Counted from the first letter of the stretch, positions 34,473 to 41,759 are shown. The stretch is 50,462 bases of DNA from a virus (IMGVR_UViG_3300035670_000309:1-50462); one strand, 5' to 3'. The notes: generated by a model from the letters alone, not told the origin. A program made the numbers and translations.

Positions 34473-34750
34473 TCCAGATCCACCACAGCCTGACGGTCCG
34501 CAACGACGGTCAGGAGGTCGATACGTTTGACCTGACAGTTGACGTGTCGTTTTCCGGGCACACAGTGTATTACGAAGCGGTGCGCGCGCAGGACGCGGAA
34601 AAACCTTATCCAGAGCCGCTCAAAGGTGCCCTTGTTGCGCTCCTCAAAAATGACGACGGCTGGCACGGTAAAGTAGTTATAGCCCGCACTAGATGGCTGC
34701 GCGGCCAGTACATCAACCAGATGTGCGATGCGAAGGGAGGTGAAGCATGA
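34469..34750 (+). CDS. Hypothetical early protein
   Basis: A 93-residue protein from ATG 34469 (overlaps the dcd stop as ATGA): MIQIHHSLTVRNDGQEVDTF, DLTVDVSFSGHTVYYEAVRA and WHGKVVIARTRWLRGQYINQ. It has beta strands and a C-terminal helix. Not recognised. A longer in-frame start lies within dcd and is rejected. Confidence 0.6.
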   Translation: MIQIHHSLTVRNDGQEVDTFDLTVDVSFSGHTVYYEAVRAQDAEKPYPEPLKGALVALLKNDDGWHGKVVIARTRWLRGQYINQMCDAKGGEA

Positions 34751-35202
34751 AACGCCTCATTCTCGCCGCCCTGCTGCTATGCGCTCCGGCGCACGCAGCG
34801 GAGATCCGGGGGCCTGCCACGGTCCATGACGGGGACACCATCAAAATAGGAGGCGAAAACATCCGCCTCTATGGGATTGATGCTCCGGAACTGCGCCAGA
34901 CCTGTCGGTATATGGGCGGCGAAGTCCCCTGCGGACAGATGGCGCGCGATGCTCTGGTCCGCCTAATCGAAGAACGGCCCGTCACCTGCACCTACAAGGA
35001 GCGCGACAAATACCGGCGCATCGTCGGAAAGTGCTATGCGGAAGACGAAAATCTTTCCCTGCTGATGGTCATGCAGGGCTGGGCGCTGTCCTATTACGTC
35101 AAGGACTACAAGGGCGTGGAAGACTGGGCCGTCAAGAACCGAGAAGGGATGCACGAGTACGAATATCTCGCGCCGTGCCGGTATCGGGGCACGTGCAAAT
35201 GA
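34747..35202 (+). CDS. Secreted staphylococcal nuclease-like protein
   Basis: A 151-residue protein. Residues 1-18 are a Sec signal peptide (MKRLILAALLLCAPAHAAE; cut after AHA). The rest is a thermonuclease domain: GPATVHDGDTIKIGGENIRL, YGIDAPELRQTCRYMGGEVP and RYRGTCK, with the DGDTI, R-L-Y-G-I-D-A-P-E and E/R active-site elements. It should act in the periplasm or outside the cell. This may destroy incoming DNA from rival phages, or salvage nucleotides; both are speculation. Four cysteines may form disulfides. Confidence 0.85.
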   Translation: MKRLILAALLLCAPAHAAEIRGPATVHDGDTIKIGGENIRLYGIDAPELRQTCRYMGGEVPCGQMARDALVRLIEERPVTCTYKERDKYRRIVGKCYAEDENLSLLMVMQGWALSYYVKDYKGVEDWAVKNREGMHEYEYLAPCRYRGTCK

Positions 35203-35495
35203 TGAAACTGAGGTATGACGGATGCATCTGGCTTGAAGAAAACAATCCAGTTATTTGCGATTGCAAATTTAAAATGCTGTTTAATAAGTGCACGCAAGAA
35301 AAAATAGAAAACGGTGTAAAAATGGAATTGTTCGAAGGTGACCGTGTTTTTTCATCCGCTGAAACCGTGGCTTCAATTATGGTTTTTATGAAAGAAAACG
35401 GAATCATCTTTGATGATGAGTATAAAACCGTTGAAGTGATTGGTGATGTTGTTTGCATCACCGCTTATGGTGAAGCCTTAAAAAAACTCAGTTGA
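35202..35495 (+). CDS. AT-rich orphan protein
   Basis: A 97-residue protein: MKLRYDGCIWLEENNPVICD, CKFKMLFNKCTQEKIENG, ELFEGDRVFSSAETVASIMV and a C-terminal DDEYKTVEVIGDVVCITAYG. The start is either ATG of ATGATG at the SNase stop. It is clearly more AT-rich than all neighbours, a sign of recent gain. No family recognised. Confidence 0.55.
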   Translation: MKLRYDGCIWLEENNPVICDCKFKMLFNKCTQEKIENGVKMELFEGDRVFSSAETVASIMVFMKENGIIFDDEYKTVEVIGDVVCITAYGEALKKLS

Positions 35496-35499
35496 AACG

Positions 35500-35860
35500 T
35501 TGCCGGTCGTGCGGTAGCGTTAGGAATACTCGGCGGCGTGGAAAGCAGACACGCTTTGAACAGGGGTGACAGAACCTTTGGGGCATGGAGTGCGCGCAGG
35601 CGCGGCATACGGGTCTCATAAAAAGCCGGAGTAGCTCCCGGCCCGAGTACAAGTTTTGGGTTGCTGCTACTTTCGCCCTCCGGTGCCTGCCGCATGGGTA
35701 AAAATTGTCTCTGATGCTGCTGCGTAGGCCCCAAAACTGCATAGCCTGCGCATTGATGTGTTAATCCTTGGCAGCGTAATTTAGTGGGGAAATCAGAGAA
35801 AAGGGCGCGGTGACGGCGTGACGGTCTGATGTTCCGGCACGCCAATGCCGGAATACAACC
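35500..35860 (+). ncRNA. Possibly structured non-coding region before tRNA-Arg
   Basis: About 390 bases without a credible gene. Long-range and local pairing is frequent. TACTCGG (35527-35533) pairs with CCGAGTA (35643-35649) around a GCGTG/CACGC hairpin (35536-35554), a TGCGCGC..GCGCGGCA hairpin (35591-35607) and a GC stem near 35625. AGTTTTGGG (35652-35660) pairs with CCCAAAACT (35731-35739). TTCCGGCA/TGCCGGAA forms a perfect hairpin (35832-35853). It may be a structured RNA co-transcribed with the tRNA. Strand is inferred from neighbours. Confidence 0.35.
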
Positions 35861-35889
35861 CGGTGAAAGGCCGGTACCACATTAGAAAT

Positions 35890-35966
35890 GCTCCCTTAGC
35901 TCAATTGGATAGAGCATCGGGATTCTACCCCGACGGTTTGCGGTTCGAGTCCGTGAGGGAGCGCCA
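35890..35966 (+). tRNA. tRNA-Arg (anticodon TCT)
   Basis: The 77 bases fold as a complete cloverleaf: acceptor GCTCCCT/AGGGAGC, D arm GCTC..GAGC, anticodon stem TCGGG/CCCGA with loop ATTCTAC (anticodon TCT), T arm with TTCGAGT, and an encoded GCCA end. It reads AGA codons, which are rare in high-GC hosts, so it may aid translation of the phage's AT-richer genes. A terminator follows 17 bases later. Confidence 0.95.
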
Positions 35967-35983
35967 CTAACCCCTAAACTTGA

Positions 35984-36020
35984 CCCCCGTTGAGCGCCTC
36001 CGCTCCGGGGGTTCTTTTTT
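35984..36020 (+). terminator. Terminator of the rightward block
   Basis: CCCCCG and CGGGGG enclose a GAGCG-CCTC-CGCTC inner stem, followed by TTCTTTTTT. It is a textbook intrinsic terminator just after the tRNA; its T-run overlaps the stop codon of the convergent membrane-protein gene by two bases. Confidence 0.9.
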
Positions 36021-36459
36021 AGACCAAAGCGCACCCGCCAATGATGGCCGCTCCCATCGGGAGCCGGTAGTAGGCTTCCGGCCCGTCTAAAAGCCACCAG
36101 CGCGGCAGCCCGATGCGCTTATCCAGCCAGACGAGCGGCATATAGCTGACGGCGGCGGCCAAGACAAGACCGACATACAGCAGGCCGTCAGTCCACATCG
36201 GGGCCGCTCCGATCAGCGCCGGGACACCAAATCGAAGCGCCTGATAGCCCGGATCCTCCCACCGCGTCTGCCCCCAGACAATAGACGTTGCGGCCCATCC
36301 GCCGATCCAGAGCGCCCACCATCCAGCCCCAGCATAGGCCGCGCCACCAATCGCCAGCGCGTAAAACAACGCCACCCGGACGCCATTAGGGACGCCCGTA
36401 TTAGCCCCGTCAACCAGACGGACCAGAGCGCCAGCCAGAAGGAAAGCTGCCTCTATCAT
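36019..36459 (-). CDS. Multi-pass membrane protein
   Basis: A 146-residue protein with about four hydrophobic segments: residues 2-16 (IEAAFLLAGALVRLV), 27-62 (VRVALFYALAIGGAAYAGAG and on), 88-112 (LLYVGLVLAAAVSYMPLVWL) and 132-146. Tryptophan-rich loops (GQTRWEDPGYQ, LPRWWLLDGPEAYY) lie between them. No known family. It stands alone between the tRNA terminator and the antirepressor. A membrane-level accessory function such as exclusion is possible. Confidence 0.6.
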   Translation of the reverse strand: MIEAAFLLAGALVRLVDGANTGVPNGVRVALFYALAIGGAAYAGAGWWALWIGGWAATSIVWGQTRWEDPGYQALRFGVPALIGAAPMWTDGLLYVGLVLAAAVSYMPLVWLDKRIGLPRWWLLDGPEAYYRLPMGAAIIGGCALV

Positions 36460-36483
36460 TGCTGCGCATCCCCAATCGTGATA

Positions 36484-36519
36484 AAAGAATGGGGCGGCAC
36501 CTCTGGAAAGGTCCGCCCC
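36484..36519 (-). terminator. GC hairpin upstream of the membrane-protein gene
   Basis: GGGGCGG and CCGCCCC pair, with an inner ACCT/AGGT stem; on the minus strand ATTCTTTTAT follows. It would end minus-strand transcripts arriving from the late block, isolating the membrane-protein gene. Confidence 0.5.
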
Positions 36520-36557
36520 TTGGTCCTCGCAAAACTCACAGCCAACGCGACGACAAC

Positions 36558-36576
36558 CGGATAATAACTCTATCCG
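36558..36576. promoter_or_regulatory. Inverted repeat before the antirepressor
   Basis: CGGATA and TATCCG flank 7 bases, 37 bases upstream of the antirepressor start. TAATAA inside it may be part of a -10 element. A clear -35 was not found. It may be an operator for a regulator of the antirepressor. Confidence 0.4.
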
Positions 36577-36612
36577 CTCAAAGGGTCAATCCCCGGCTGA
36601 CAGGATACAGTT

Positions 36613-37311
36613 ATGTCTAACATCATTCCCTTTTCCTTTGAAGAAACCGCCGTTCGCGTGATCGATGGCGAAGGCGGCCCGTGGTTTGTACTGGCGGATG
36701 TGTGCGCGGTATTGGATATCTCCAAATATCGTGACGCTGCGGCCCGACTTGATGACGACGAAAGGGGGTCGGCAGTAGTGGACACCCTTGGGGGGCCGCA
36801 AAAAACTATCACCATCAACGAATCCGGCCTTTACAATCTGATCTTTTCCAGCCGGAAAGAGTCTGCGCAACGATTCCGCAAGTGGGTGACCGCTGAAGTC
36901 CTGCCGACCATCCGCAAGACAGGTCAGTACAAAGTCGTTGAAGCTCCGGCACCGCAGAACACCGCCGCGCTTGCCGACTTTGGCCGGTTCATCATCGAAT
37001 ACGCGGACCGAAACCTTCCGAATCTTGGCGAAAAGTCCCGTCAGGTCTTGGCCGCTCGCGTCGCGAACAGCGTTTACGGTGAAGGAACCTTGCCGCTTCC
37101 TCGAATTGAGGAGAAGTTTTACACGACAACCGAGATTGCCAAGGAAGCGGGCATCACTCCGGCCCGCGCTGGTCGGCTAGCGAACGTGAACGGGCTGAAG
37201 GTTCCCGAAAACGGGGAGGTGCGGCTTGGCAAAGCTTCCCACTCGGAAAAGCACGTTGAGCAGTGGTATTGGAACGAGCGCGGTAAGATGGCGCTCCTGA
37301 GCGTGGCGTAA
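36613..37311 (+). CDS. Bro-N antirepressor
   Basis: A 232-residue protein. Residues 1-105 are the Bro-N domain: IPFSFEETAVRVIDGEGGPW, FVLADVCAVLDISKYRDAAA, INESGLYNLIFSSRKESAQR and FRKWVTAEVLPTIRKTGQY. The C-terminal domain has FYTTTEIAKEAGITPARAGR, an HTH-like segment, and VEQWYWNERGK. Phage antirepressors of this type bind DNA or repressors to favour lytic growth. It stands alone on the plus strand between the lysis genes and the membrane protein, with its own upstream gap of about 150 bases. Confidence 0.9.
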   Translation: MSNIIPFSFEETAVRVIDGEGGPWFVLADVCAVLDISKYRDAAARLDDDERGSAVVDTLGGPQKTITINESGLYNLIFSSRKESAQRFRKWVTAEVLPTIRKTGQYKVVEAPAPQNTAALADFGRFIIEYADRNLPNLGEKSRQVLAARVANSVYGEGTLPLPRIEEKFYTTTEIAKEAGITPARAGRLANVNGLKVPENGEVRLGKASHSEKHVEQWYWNERGKMALLSVA

Positions 37312-37315
37312 GAGA

Positions 37316-37342
37316 AAAGCCCCGGCTCATCGCCGGGGCTTT
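37316..37342. terminator. Bidirectional terminator between antirepressor and late block
   Basis: AAAGCCCCGGC and GCCGGGGCTTT pair perfectly (11 bp) around TCATC. T-rich sequence follows in both directions. It ends the plus-strand antirepressor transcript and the minus-strand late transcript, the end of the late block. Confidence 0.9.
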
Positions 37343-37344
37343 CT

Positions 37345-37746
37345 TCATTTCGAGACGCCCTTGAGCTTCTCGACGGTACGCAGGCCACCAAAGCCCAGCA
37401 TTCCGAATATCAACTCCCACAACATTCCATCAAGCGACGGCGGAGGCGGAACGGAAAGCCCTGCAATCTGGCAACCCCAGAGCGCAAGCGGGGCCACGAT
37501 GAACTGATAGGCCAGCGCGGCCCCACAGACCCATCCGATAAACGGACGCCAGCCACCGACGAACACAGACCCGCTGGCGGCCTCGGCCTTATTTACCTCG
37601 ACCTGCGCAAGCGCGGCCTGATTGGCGCTTTCGATCAGGCGCATTTCCATTTCCGCCTTGGCCTTCGCGGCTTCGGCGGTATCGGGAATAACCCGGTCCA
37701 GAACGCTGGAAATGACCGGCAACAGCGCGGTGATGATCGGTAACAT
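37345..37746 (-). CDS. GTA-type three-helix holin
   Basis: A 133-residue protein from ATG 37746, which overlaps the endolysin stop as TGATG. MLPIITALLPVISSVLDRVI, PDTAEAAKAKAEMEMRLIES, a glycine/tryptophan turn (GGWRPFIGWVCGAALAYQFI) and LWELIFGMLGFGGLRTVEKL match the three-TM holin family named for gene-transfer-agent release. It is the last late gene. A second holin-like gene exists at 39090-39455. Confidence 0.85.
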   Translation of the reverse strand: MLPIITALLPVISSVLDRVIPDTAEAAKAKAEMEMRLIESANQAALAQVEVNKAEAASGSVFVGGWRPFIGWVCGAALAYQFIVAPLALWGCQIAGLSVPPPPSLDGMLWELIFGMLGFGGLRTVEKLKGVSK

Positions 37747-38138
37747 CACGGGTAATCCTTGCGCGGAAGCTGGAAATGCGGGCCGTCCTTCAGGGTCCGC
37801 CAGTCGCCGCCCCATTCAAGCGGGATAGCCAGACGGGCCGCCTCGGCTTTAACGACCGCCCCCAGCCGGTCGAACAGCGGCCAATCCCACCGGGCCTTGC
37901 CATCAATCGCGATGTATAGATCCACCGCATGGCCTGTCAGGTGGCGACTGTTCTGCGTCTGGCTGGCCCCGGCCTTGACAAGCTGCGCCTGCCGCTCCGG
38001 TGTGCGCAGGCCCTCGGACACCTCAACGTTGCAGTCAGGGTACAGGCGCTCATACGCATCTGAGGCCGCCGTCACGACAGCGACAAGATCCGGGTGGACG
38101 CCCTCAAGGCGATGCTGTGAAGTGATTGAAAGAGCCAT
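37746..38138 (-). CDS. Endolysin, M15 peptidase
   Basis: A 130-residue protein: GVHPDLVAVVTAASDAYERL, VSEGLRTPERQAQLVKAGAS, SRHLTGHAVDLYIAIDGKAR, then W-G-G-D-W and GPHFQLPRKDYP. The zinc ligands (H in SRHLTGHAVD, D, and H in PHFQL) are present. Peptidases of this type cut L-Ala-D-Glu or D-Ala links in cell-wall stems. No signal peptide, so a holin is needed. Coupled by overlap to the holin downstream. Confidence 0.9.
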   Translation of the reverse strand: MALSITSQHRLEGVHPDLVAVVTAASDAYERLYPDCNVEVSEGLRTPERQAQLVKAGASQTQNSRHLTGHAVDLYIAIDGKARWDWPLFDRLGAVVKAEAARLAIPLEWGGDWRTLKDGPHFQLPRKDYP

Positions 38139-38957
38139 TTAGACCTCCGTTGATAGCGGCCCCTCATACCACGTCAAGCCGTACCAGACGGACGCGGCGG
38201 CAGTGGTAGAGCGGTTGGTGATGCGAGCAAGGTAGGGCGTCGCAAAGGCAAGGCGGCGCTCAATGCCCGATGTTTGCGTAAACCCTGACACCCGGTTTCC
38301 GGCACTGACGCTGCCGTAGATGGGCTGGCTATCAATCAGGAGGCCGGGATTTGTGACGGTCGGGCCGGACAACATAGAAACAGTCGTCGCCGCCGGAGTG
38401 ACCTCGTTGTAATTGTGGATCGGAACAGCGGTTCCACCCGAAAATGATGTGCCCCGGTAGACCTGATACAGCACGTTATCCCCGTTGGTGCGAATTTCGC
38501 GGCCTTTGACGAGAACCGGTGTCATGTCGGGGACAAACAGAACGTCAACTGACGCACCTTGCGCAATCGTCAAAAACTCAATTCCAGCATAAAACTGTGT
38601 ACCATTTTTGACGTTCGCTTCTGAAAACGGCTGCGTGGTGATGGCTCTAAACCGGCCATCATAGACGCGCTGGTCGAGTGCCGGGAGCAACGAGCCATCC
38701 GTATAGGTGTAGGTCAGCGACGCGCCACCGGAGCGGCTGCGAACGTACAGAGTGTTTCCGGCCTCTAGCGGCAGCGTGTATTGTTTTCCGGGAAAGATCG
38801 CATGACCGACTACGGAAGCTCCGGGGGGCTCATTCGCTACCGCAAAATAACAGTCTGTCGCTGTGCTTTCGAAGATCAGGATGCCAGCCACGGGGCCAGC
38901 CACAATTGATTGCCACGTTGCGCCAACAGGGATTTGAGTTGTGTTCTGAGCGGTCAT
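38139..38957 (-). CDS. Hypothetical virion or lysis-region protein
   Basis: A 272-residue protein from ATG 38957 (AGGCG ribosome site 8 bases before). Beta-rich and Thr/Ser/Gly-rich: TTQIPVGATWQSIVAGPVAG, GNTLYVRSRSGGASLTYTYT, VDVLFVPDMTPVLVKGREI and the end WYGLTWYEGPLSTEV. Repeating strand patterns suggest a jelly-roll-type surface or fibre protein. It lies between the LydA-like holin and the endolysin, with a folded RNA element in the gap before it. No family assigned. Confidence 0.55.
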   Translation of the reverse strand: MTAQNTTQIPVGATWQSIVAGPVAGILIFESTATDCYFAVANEPPGASVVGHAIFPGKQYTLPLEAGNTLYVRSRSGGASLTYTYTDGSLLPALDQRVYDGRFRAITTQPFSEANVKNGTQFYAGIEFLTIAQGASVDVLFVPDMTPVLVKGREIRTNGDNVLYQVYRGTSFSGGTAVPIHNYNEVTPAATTVSMLSGPTVTNPGLLIDSQPIYGSVSAGNRVSGFTQTSGIERRLAFATPYLARITNRSTTAAASVWYGLTWYEGPLSTEV

Positions 38958-38995
38958 TTTATCGCCTCGCCCTGCCGGGTTAGCCTGCACTGTGG

Positions 38996-39056
38996 CCTCC
39001 GGGGTTGGGCCGGGCAGGTCAGCCCGTCCACACCGCTAGCTGTGCGGCCCCGGAGG
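38996..39056 (-). promoter_or_regulatory. Three-way-junction-like RNA element in late mRNA
   Basis: CCTCCGGGG (38996-39004) pairs perfectly with CCCCGGAGG (39048-39056). Inside lie CGGGC/GCCCG (39011-39026) and a CCGC/GCGG or CACA/TGTG hairpin (about 39029-39047). No T-run follows, so it is not a simple terminator. It sits 39 bases upstream of the start at 38957, between a holin gene and a hypothetical gene, and may control translation or mRNA stability. Confidence 0.45.
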
Positions 39057-39089
39057 TTGGCGCAATTCTCGCATTGTCAGTTGTAAAAC

Positions 39090-39455
39090 TCAATCCTTGC
39101 GGTCTGAATCAACTTCAATTTGACATTTAATGTCACTAAATCCGAATCTCTTGGCAATAACCTTAATGGTGAAGTCAATTGTCTTGACACCAAAGTATCC
39201 ACAGATAGACGCAACAGCCCCGGCGACGGGGAAACTTTCAATTCCAAGCGACGCAATAAGGCCCGCAGAAATGGAGCCAAGCGACGCAACCATGATAGTT
39301 TCAGCAAGAGCCTCTTTGATCGTAGGCAGTCGTTTCTTCCGCTCCGACCAGTGCAATGCGCGCCCCAATGCAACAAATGCAATGCTTGCCGCCATTAGCG
39401 TTAACTCCGCAGGTTTTACGGCTTGAAAAGCCGCGATAAAATCGTTCCTGTCCAT
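39090..39455 (-). CDS. LydA/P2-type holin-like protein
   Basis: A 121-residue protein. MDRNDFIAAFQAVKPAELTL and MAASIAFVALGRALHWSERK form the first membrane helix, then EALAETIMVASLGSISAGLI and FPVAGAVASICGYFGVKTID form further helices, with a charged tail (IKCQIEVDSDRKD). This resembles LydA-type holins. It overlaps the previous gene by 40 bases. Together with the GTA-type holin it could act as a holin/antiholin pair. Confidence 0.7.
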   Translation of the reverse strand: MDRNDFIAAFQAVKPAELTLMAASIAFVALGRALHWSERKKRLPTIKEALAETIMVASLGSISAGLIASLGIESFPVAGAVASICGYFGVKTIDFTIKVIAKRFGFSDIKCQIEVDSDRKD

Positions 39456-40105
39456 ACAATACCCCTGCGGAAAAGGACTGTCTCTAGTCTGGAATTACTA
39501 CGAAGTTGTGCGCAATCGTATACTAACGGAATGCACTGTGAACCTACAATACTATCAAGCCGTGAAGTTGTAGAGACATTCAACGCCTCGTTACTGTTGA
39601 TTAGCGTATATCCGCGAATATCCACCAGAGACAGGCGAAGTTTTTTAAAAACCCCTTTGTGAACGCAATAAATATAATCCCCAGCGATTACGGCGCGTCC
39701 GCCAAAAACAGCCAGCGCGGTAGGGCGCAAGATGTTTACCACGCCACCCGGCCCTGAGATTGGAGACAGGGCATACATGTAGCGAGTCCGGTCTAGCGGC
39801 TCAGGCTTCAGGCGGCGCAAGAGCGATGTCTTGATCGCCCAAAAAACGAACAGCGCGACGATGGGAGCGTAAAGCGGTAGATCATCAGCCAGCGTCACGC
39901 CAGCGACAGCTAAGAACGCATCGCAGAAAAACCAGACGCACAGGATCAACCAAAGCCCCGAACGGATGGGGCTGCGCATAGCCTCCCCATCCGCCAGTTT
40001 TGCAGCCATGACGAACATTGCCAACGTTAAAGCGGCCACAGACGTAGAATCGTCTGGGAGAGCAACGTATGCGCATACAAGGGCCAAGACTGTCAGAGGA
40101 ATCAT
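39416..40105 (-). CDS. Membrane protein with soluble C-terminal domain
   Basis: A 229-residue protein. Four hydrophobic segments lie in residues 1-95 (PLTVLALVCAYVALP, VAALTLAMFVMAAKL, SGLWLILCVWFFCDAFLAVA and YAPIVALFVFWAIK). The C-terminal 130 residues are soluble, with AGDYIYCVHKGVFKKLR, then VGSQCIPLVYDCAQLRSN. The G-D-x-I-x-x-V-H followed by Cys motifs recall permuted papain-like peptidases, a weak resemblance. It may be linked to lysis or host surface changes by location. Confidence 0.55.
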   Translation of the reverse strand: MIPLTVLALVCAYVALPDDSTSVAALTLAMFVMAAKLADGEAMRSPIRSGLWLILCVWFFCDAFLAVAGVTLADDLPLYAPIVALFVFWAIKTSLLRRLKPEPLDRTRYMYALSPISGPGGVVNILRPTALAVFGGRAVIAGDYIYCVHKGVFKKLRLSLVDIRGYTLINSNEALNVSTTSRLDSIVGSQCIPLVYDCAQLRSNSRLETVLFRRGIVWTGTILSRLFKP

Positions 40106-40275
40106 TACTTTTTCGGCTTCCCGAGGGCCTCACGCATCGCACCGCGCAATGCATCACGCATGGGGCTGCTGGTGGGCTTATTCCCGCGCGGAATGACCTT
40201 CTCTCCAGCCATCCGACGCATAGGCGCAACGGTACCGCAGTCAGATTTACCGGGCTTTTTCATGGGTTTGTCCAT
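40105..40275 (-). CDS. 56-residue basic protein
   Basis: MDKPMKKPGKSDCGTVAPMR, then RMAGEKVIPRGNKPTSSPMR and DALRGAMREALGKPKK. It is rich in Lys, Arg, Pro and Met. The ATG shares a base with the stop of the fibre assembly gene (TGATG), and its TAA overlaps the next ATG, so it is clearly part of the operon. No similar family known to me. Confidence 0.55.
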   Translation of the reverse strand: MDKPMKKPGKSDCGTVAPMRRMAGEKVIPRGNKPTSSPMRDALRGAMREALGKPKK

Positions 40276-40862
40276 CAGAATTTTTCCTCGAGGTTAACTG
40301 TTGGAGGGTTAATAGATGTGTCAAAGGCCTGCAGGTCTGCAAGCGTAGCCGTCCCTGTATCGACCTGATCACGCAGAGACTCTAGTGCTATAATCTTAGC
40401 TTTGACCTGTCCAAGTATGTTTCCAGCCGCAGTCTTCCACTCGGCAGCATTCGCGAGGATCGCAGCAGACAGGCCGGAAAGAGTCCAGCCGCCGTTAGAC
40501 GCTGCGACCATTGAATGGAGCATCACCGGCACATAAGTAGGATTTTCTGACCACTCTTCCGCTTCGTGGTACTGGCACCACCACGTTTGAGCTTCTTCGG
40601 CACTGTAGGGAACCTTTACTGCGCGTGCCGTATCTTCACCGGAGCGTCTGATGTCATTGATTTTTTGATTGTAAATTTCTTCAGCCGTTGGCGCTGGAGG
40701 GTCAACCAAAATGGGGCGTCCGTCAGCATCTGTCGCAATTATCTTTCCGGCAGCCTGACCCGCCAATAATTCGGCATGCCGCTCCGGAGTAACTGGTACT
40801 GCTCCATCAGGAATAATATGGACAGAATCAACATAAAATCCACCATTAAACCAATAAAACAT
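40275..40862 (-). CDS. Tail fibre assembly/DUF4376-like protein
   Basis: A 195-residue protein: FYVDSVHIIPDGAVPVTPER, HAELLAGQAAGKIIATDADG, then RPILVDPPAPTAEEIYNQKI is the recurrent fibre-chaperone module. The C-terminal part (ESLRDQVDTGTATLADLQAF) follows after an unassigned middle. It probably helps fold or attach the fibre encoded just upstream (12-base gap). Confidence 0.75.
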   Translation of the reverse strand: MFYWFNGGFYVDSVHIIPDGAVPVTPERHAELLAGQAAGKIIATDADGRPILVDPPAPTAEEIYNQKINDIRRSGEDTARAVKVPYSAEEAQTWWCQYHEAEEWSENPTYVPVMLHSMVAASNGGWTLSGLSAAILANAAEWKTAAGNILGQVKAKIIALESLRDQVDTGTATLADLQAFDTSINPPTVNLEEKF

Positions 40863-40874
40863 AATTTCACCCCT

Positions 40875-41759
40875 TTAATACCCGGTTGAAATCCAATGGT
40901 TATAATTTCCACCACCCCAAACAACAGCGGAAGAATTACTTACGCTGCTTACGCCAGAGGCAGCGCTGGAAGTATTAAAAGCCGCACCATTTGTTGTTGC
41001 CTCCATTACAAAGCTAAAACACCCATTGGGATATGTAATCGGGAACGTCACTGTTGCCGGGTTCGTTGTTATGAACGCGCGGCCCCATTGGAGGATCAGG
41101 CCACCGGGAAAAATCTGATAGCCAGAAATAGCAAGGGATTGATTGGAGCCCTGAAGCGCCTGCTTGAGCTTAAGAGGACTAATAAACGTCGAGTCATTAG
41201 CCTGAGCCTGCGCCTGCGCAGTGGACGAGACACTAACCGCAGTAATCGATGACCAAGGCAGCAACCTGAAGTTTGTGCCGTCGTATTGTATTTCTACCGG
41301 CTTTGCCGCCGTCAACTCTCCACCTGTCAGGGGTGCCCCTGAGTAAGATAAAAGAGACTTTACTCCCAAAAGGGTCGCCGCCGTTTGGCCGATATTTACC
41401 GTTACCGCACCAGTATTGGATGCGGCTGGAGAGAAAGCAATCCTCATCCCGGACAGGAGCGTGTAATCAGGGGGCAGAAGGACGCCAGACGCTCCTGAAA
41501 CAGGAGTCAACTCAATCGCATTTGCAGATCCTCCCGCTTGAAACGCGGTTGCCTTGGTCGAGTGGATAAAAAGTGACTTGGCAAGCTGGGTTGTATCCGA
41601 ATCTGCAGAGCCATCATCGGAAGAAAGCGTCTGCCCAGAACGAGAAACCGATGCCTCAAGCTCCGACAGAAAATTATTGATGTTGATAGCGCCCAAGTAA
41701 TCAGTCGCTGAAGGATCGTTCCCTACCGGCGTATTATTGAACGTTCGGAAATTTCTCAT
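40875..41759 (-). CDS. Tail fibre protein
   Basis: A 294-residue protein. After an N-terminal virion-anchor-like stretch (ATDYLGAININNFLSELEAS) it has beta-rich repeats and a receptor-binding tip with FPGGLILQWGRAF, TFPITYPNGCFSFVM and NYNHWISTGY. This W-G-x-A-F / NGC pattern is typical of gp53-like fibre tips that bind host surfaces. It follows the gp48-like baseplate gene and precedes the fibre assembly gene. Confidence 0.85.
   Translation of the reverse strand: MRNFRTFNNTPVGNDPSATDYLGAININNFLSELEASVSRSGQTLSSDDGSADSDTTQLAKSLFIHSTKATAFQAGGSANAIELTPVSGASGVLLPPDYTLLSGMRIAFSPAASNTGAVTVNIGQTAATLLGVKSLLSYSGAPLTGGELTAAKPVEIQYDGTNFRLLPWSSITAVSVSSTAQAQAQANDSTFISPLKLKQALQGSNQSLAISGYQIFPGGLILQWGRAFITTNPATVTFPITYPNGCFSFVMEATTNGAAFNTSSAASGVSSVSNSSAVVWGGGNYNHWISTGY

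Noticed and set aside
35521-35660. A second tRNA before tRNA-Arg (GTGGAAAGCAGACAC and GGGTCTCATAA looked tRNA-like)
   Set aside because: No TTCGA T-loop and no acceptor stem with matching anticodon stem could be built.
36613-37311. Lysogeny module around the antirepressor
   Set aside because: No CI-type repressor, integrase or attachment site was recognised; the antirepressor alone does not show a temperate life cycle.
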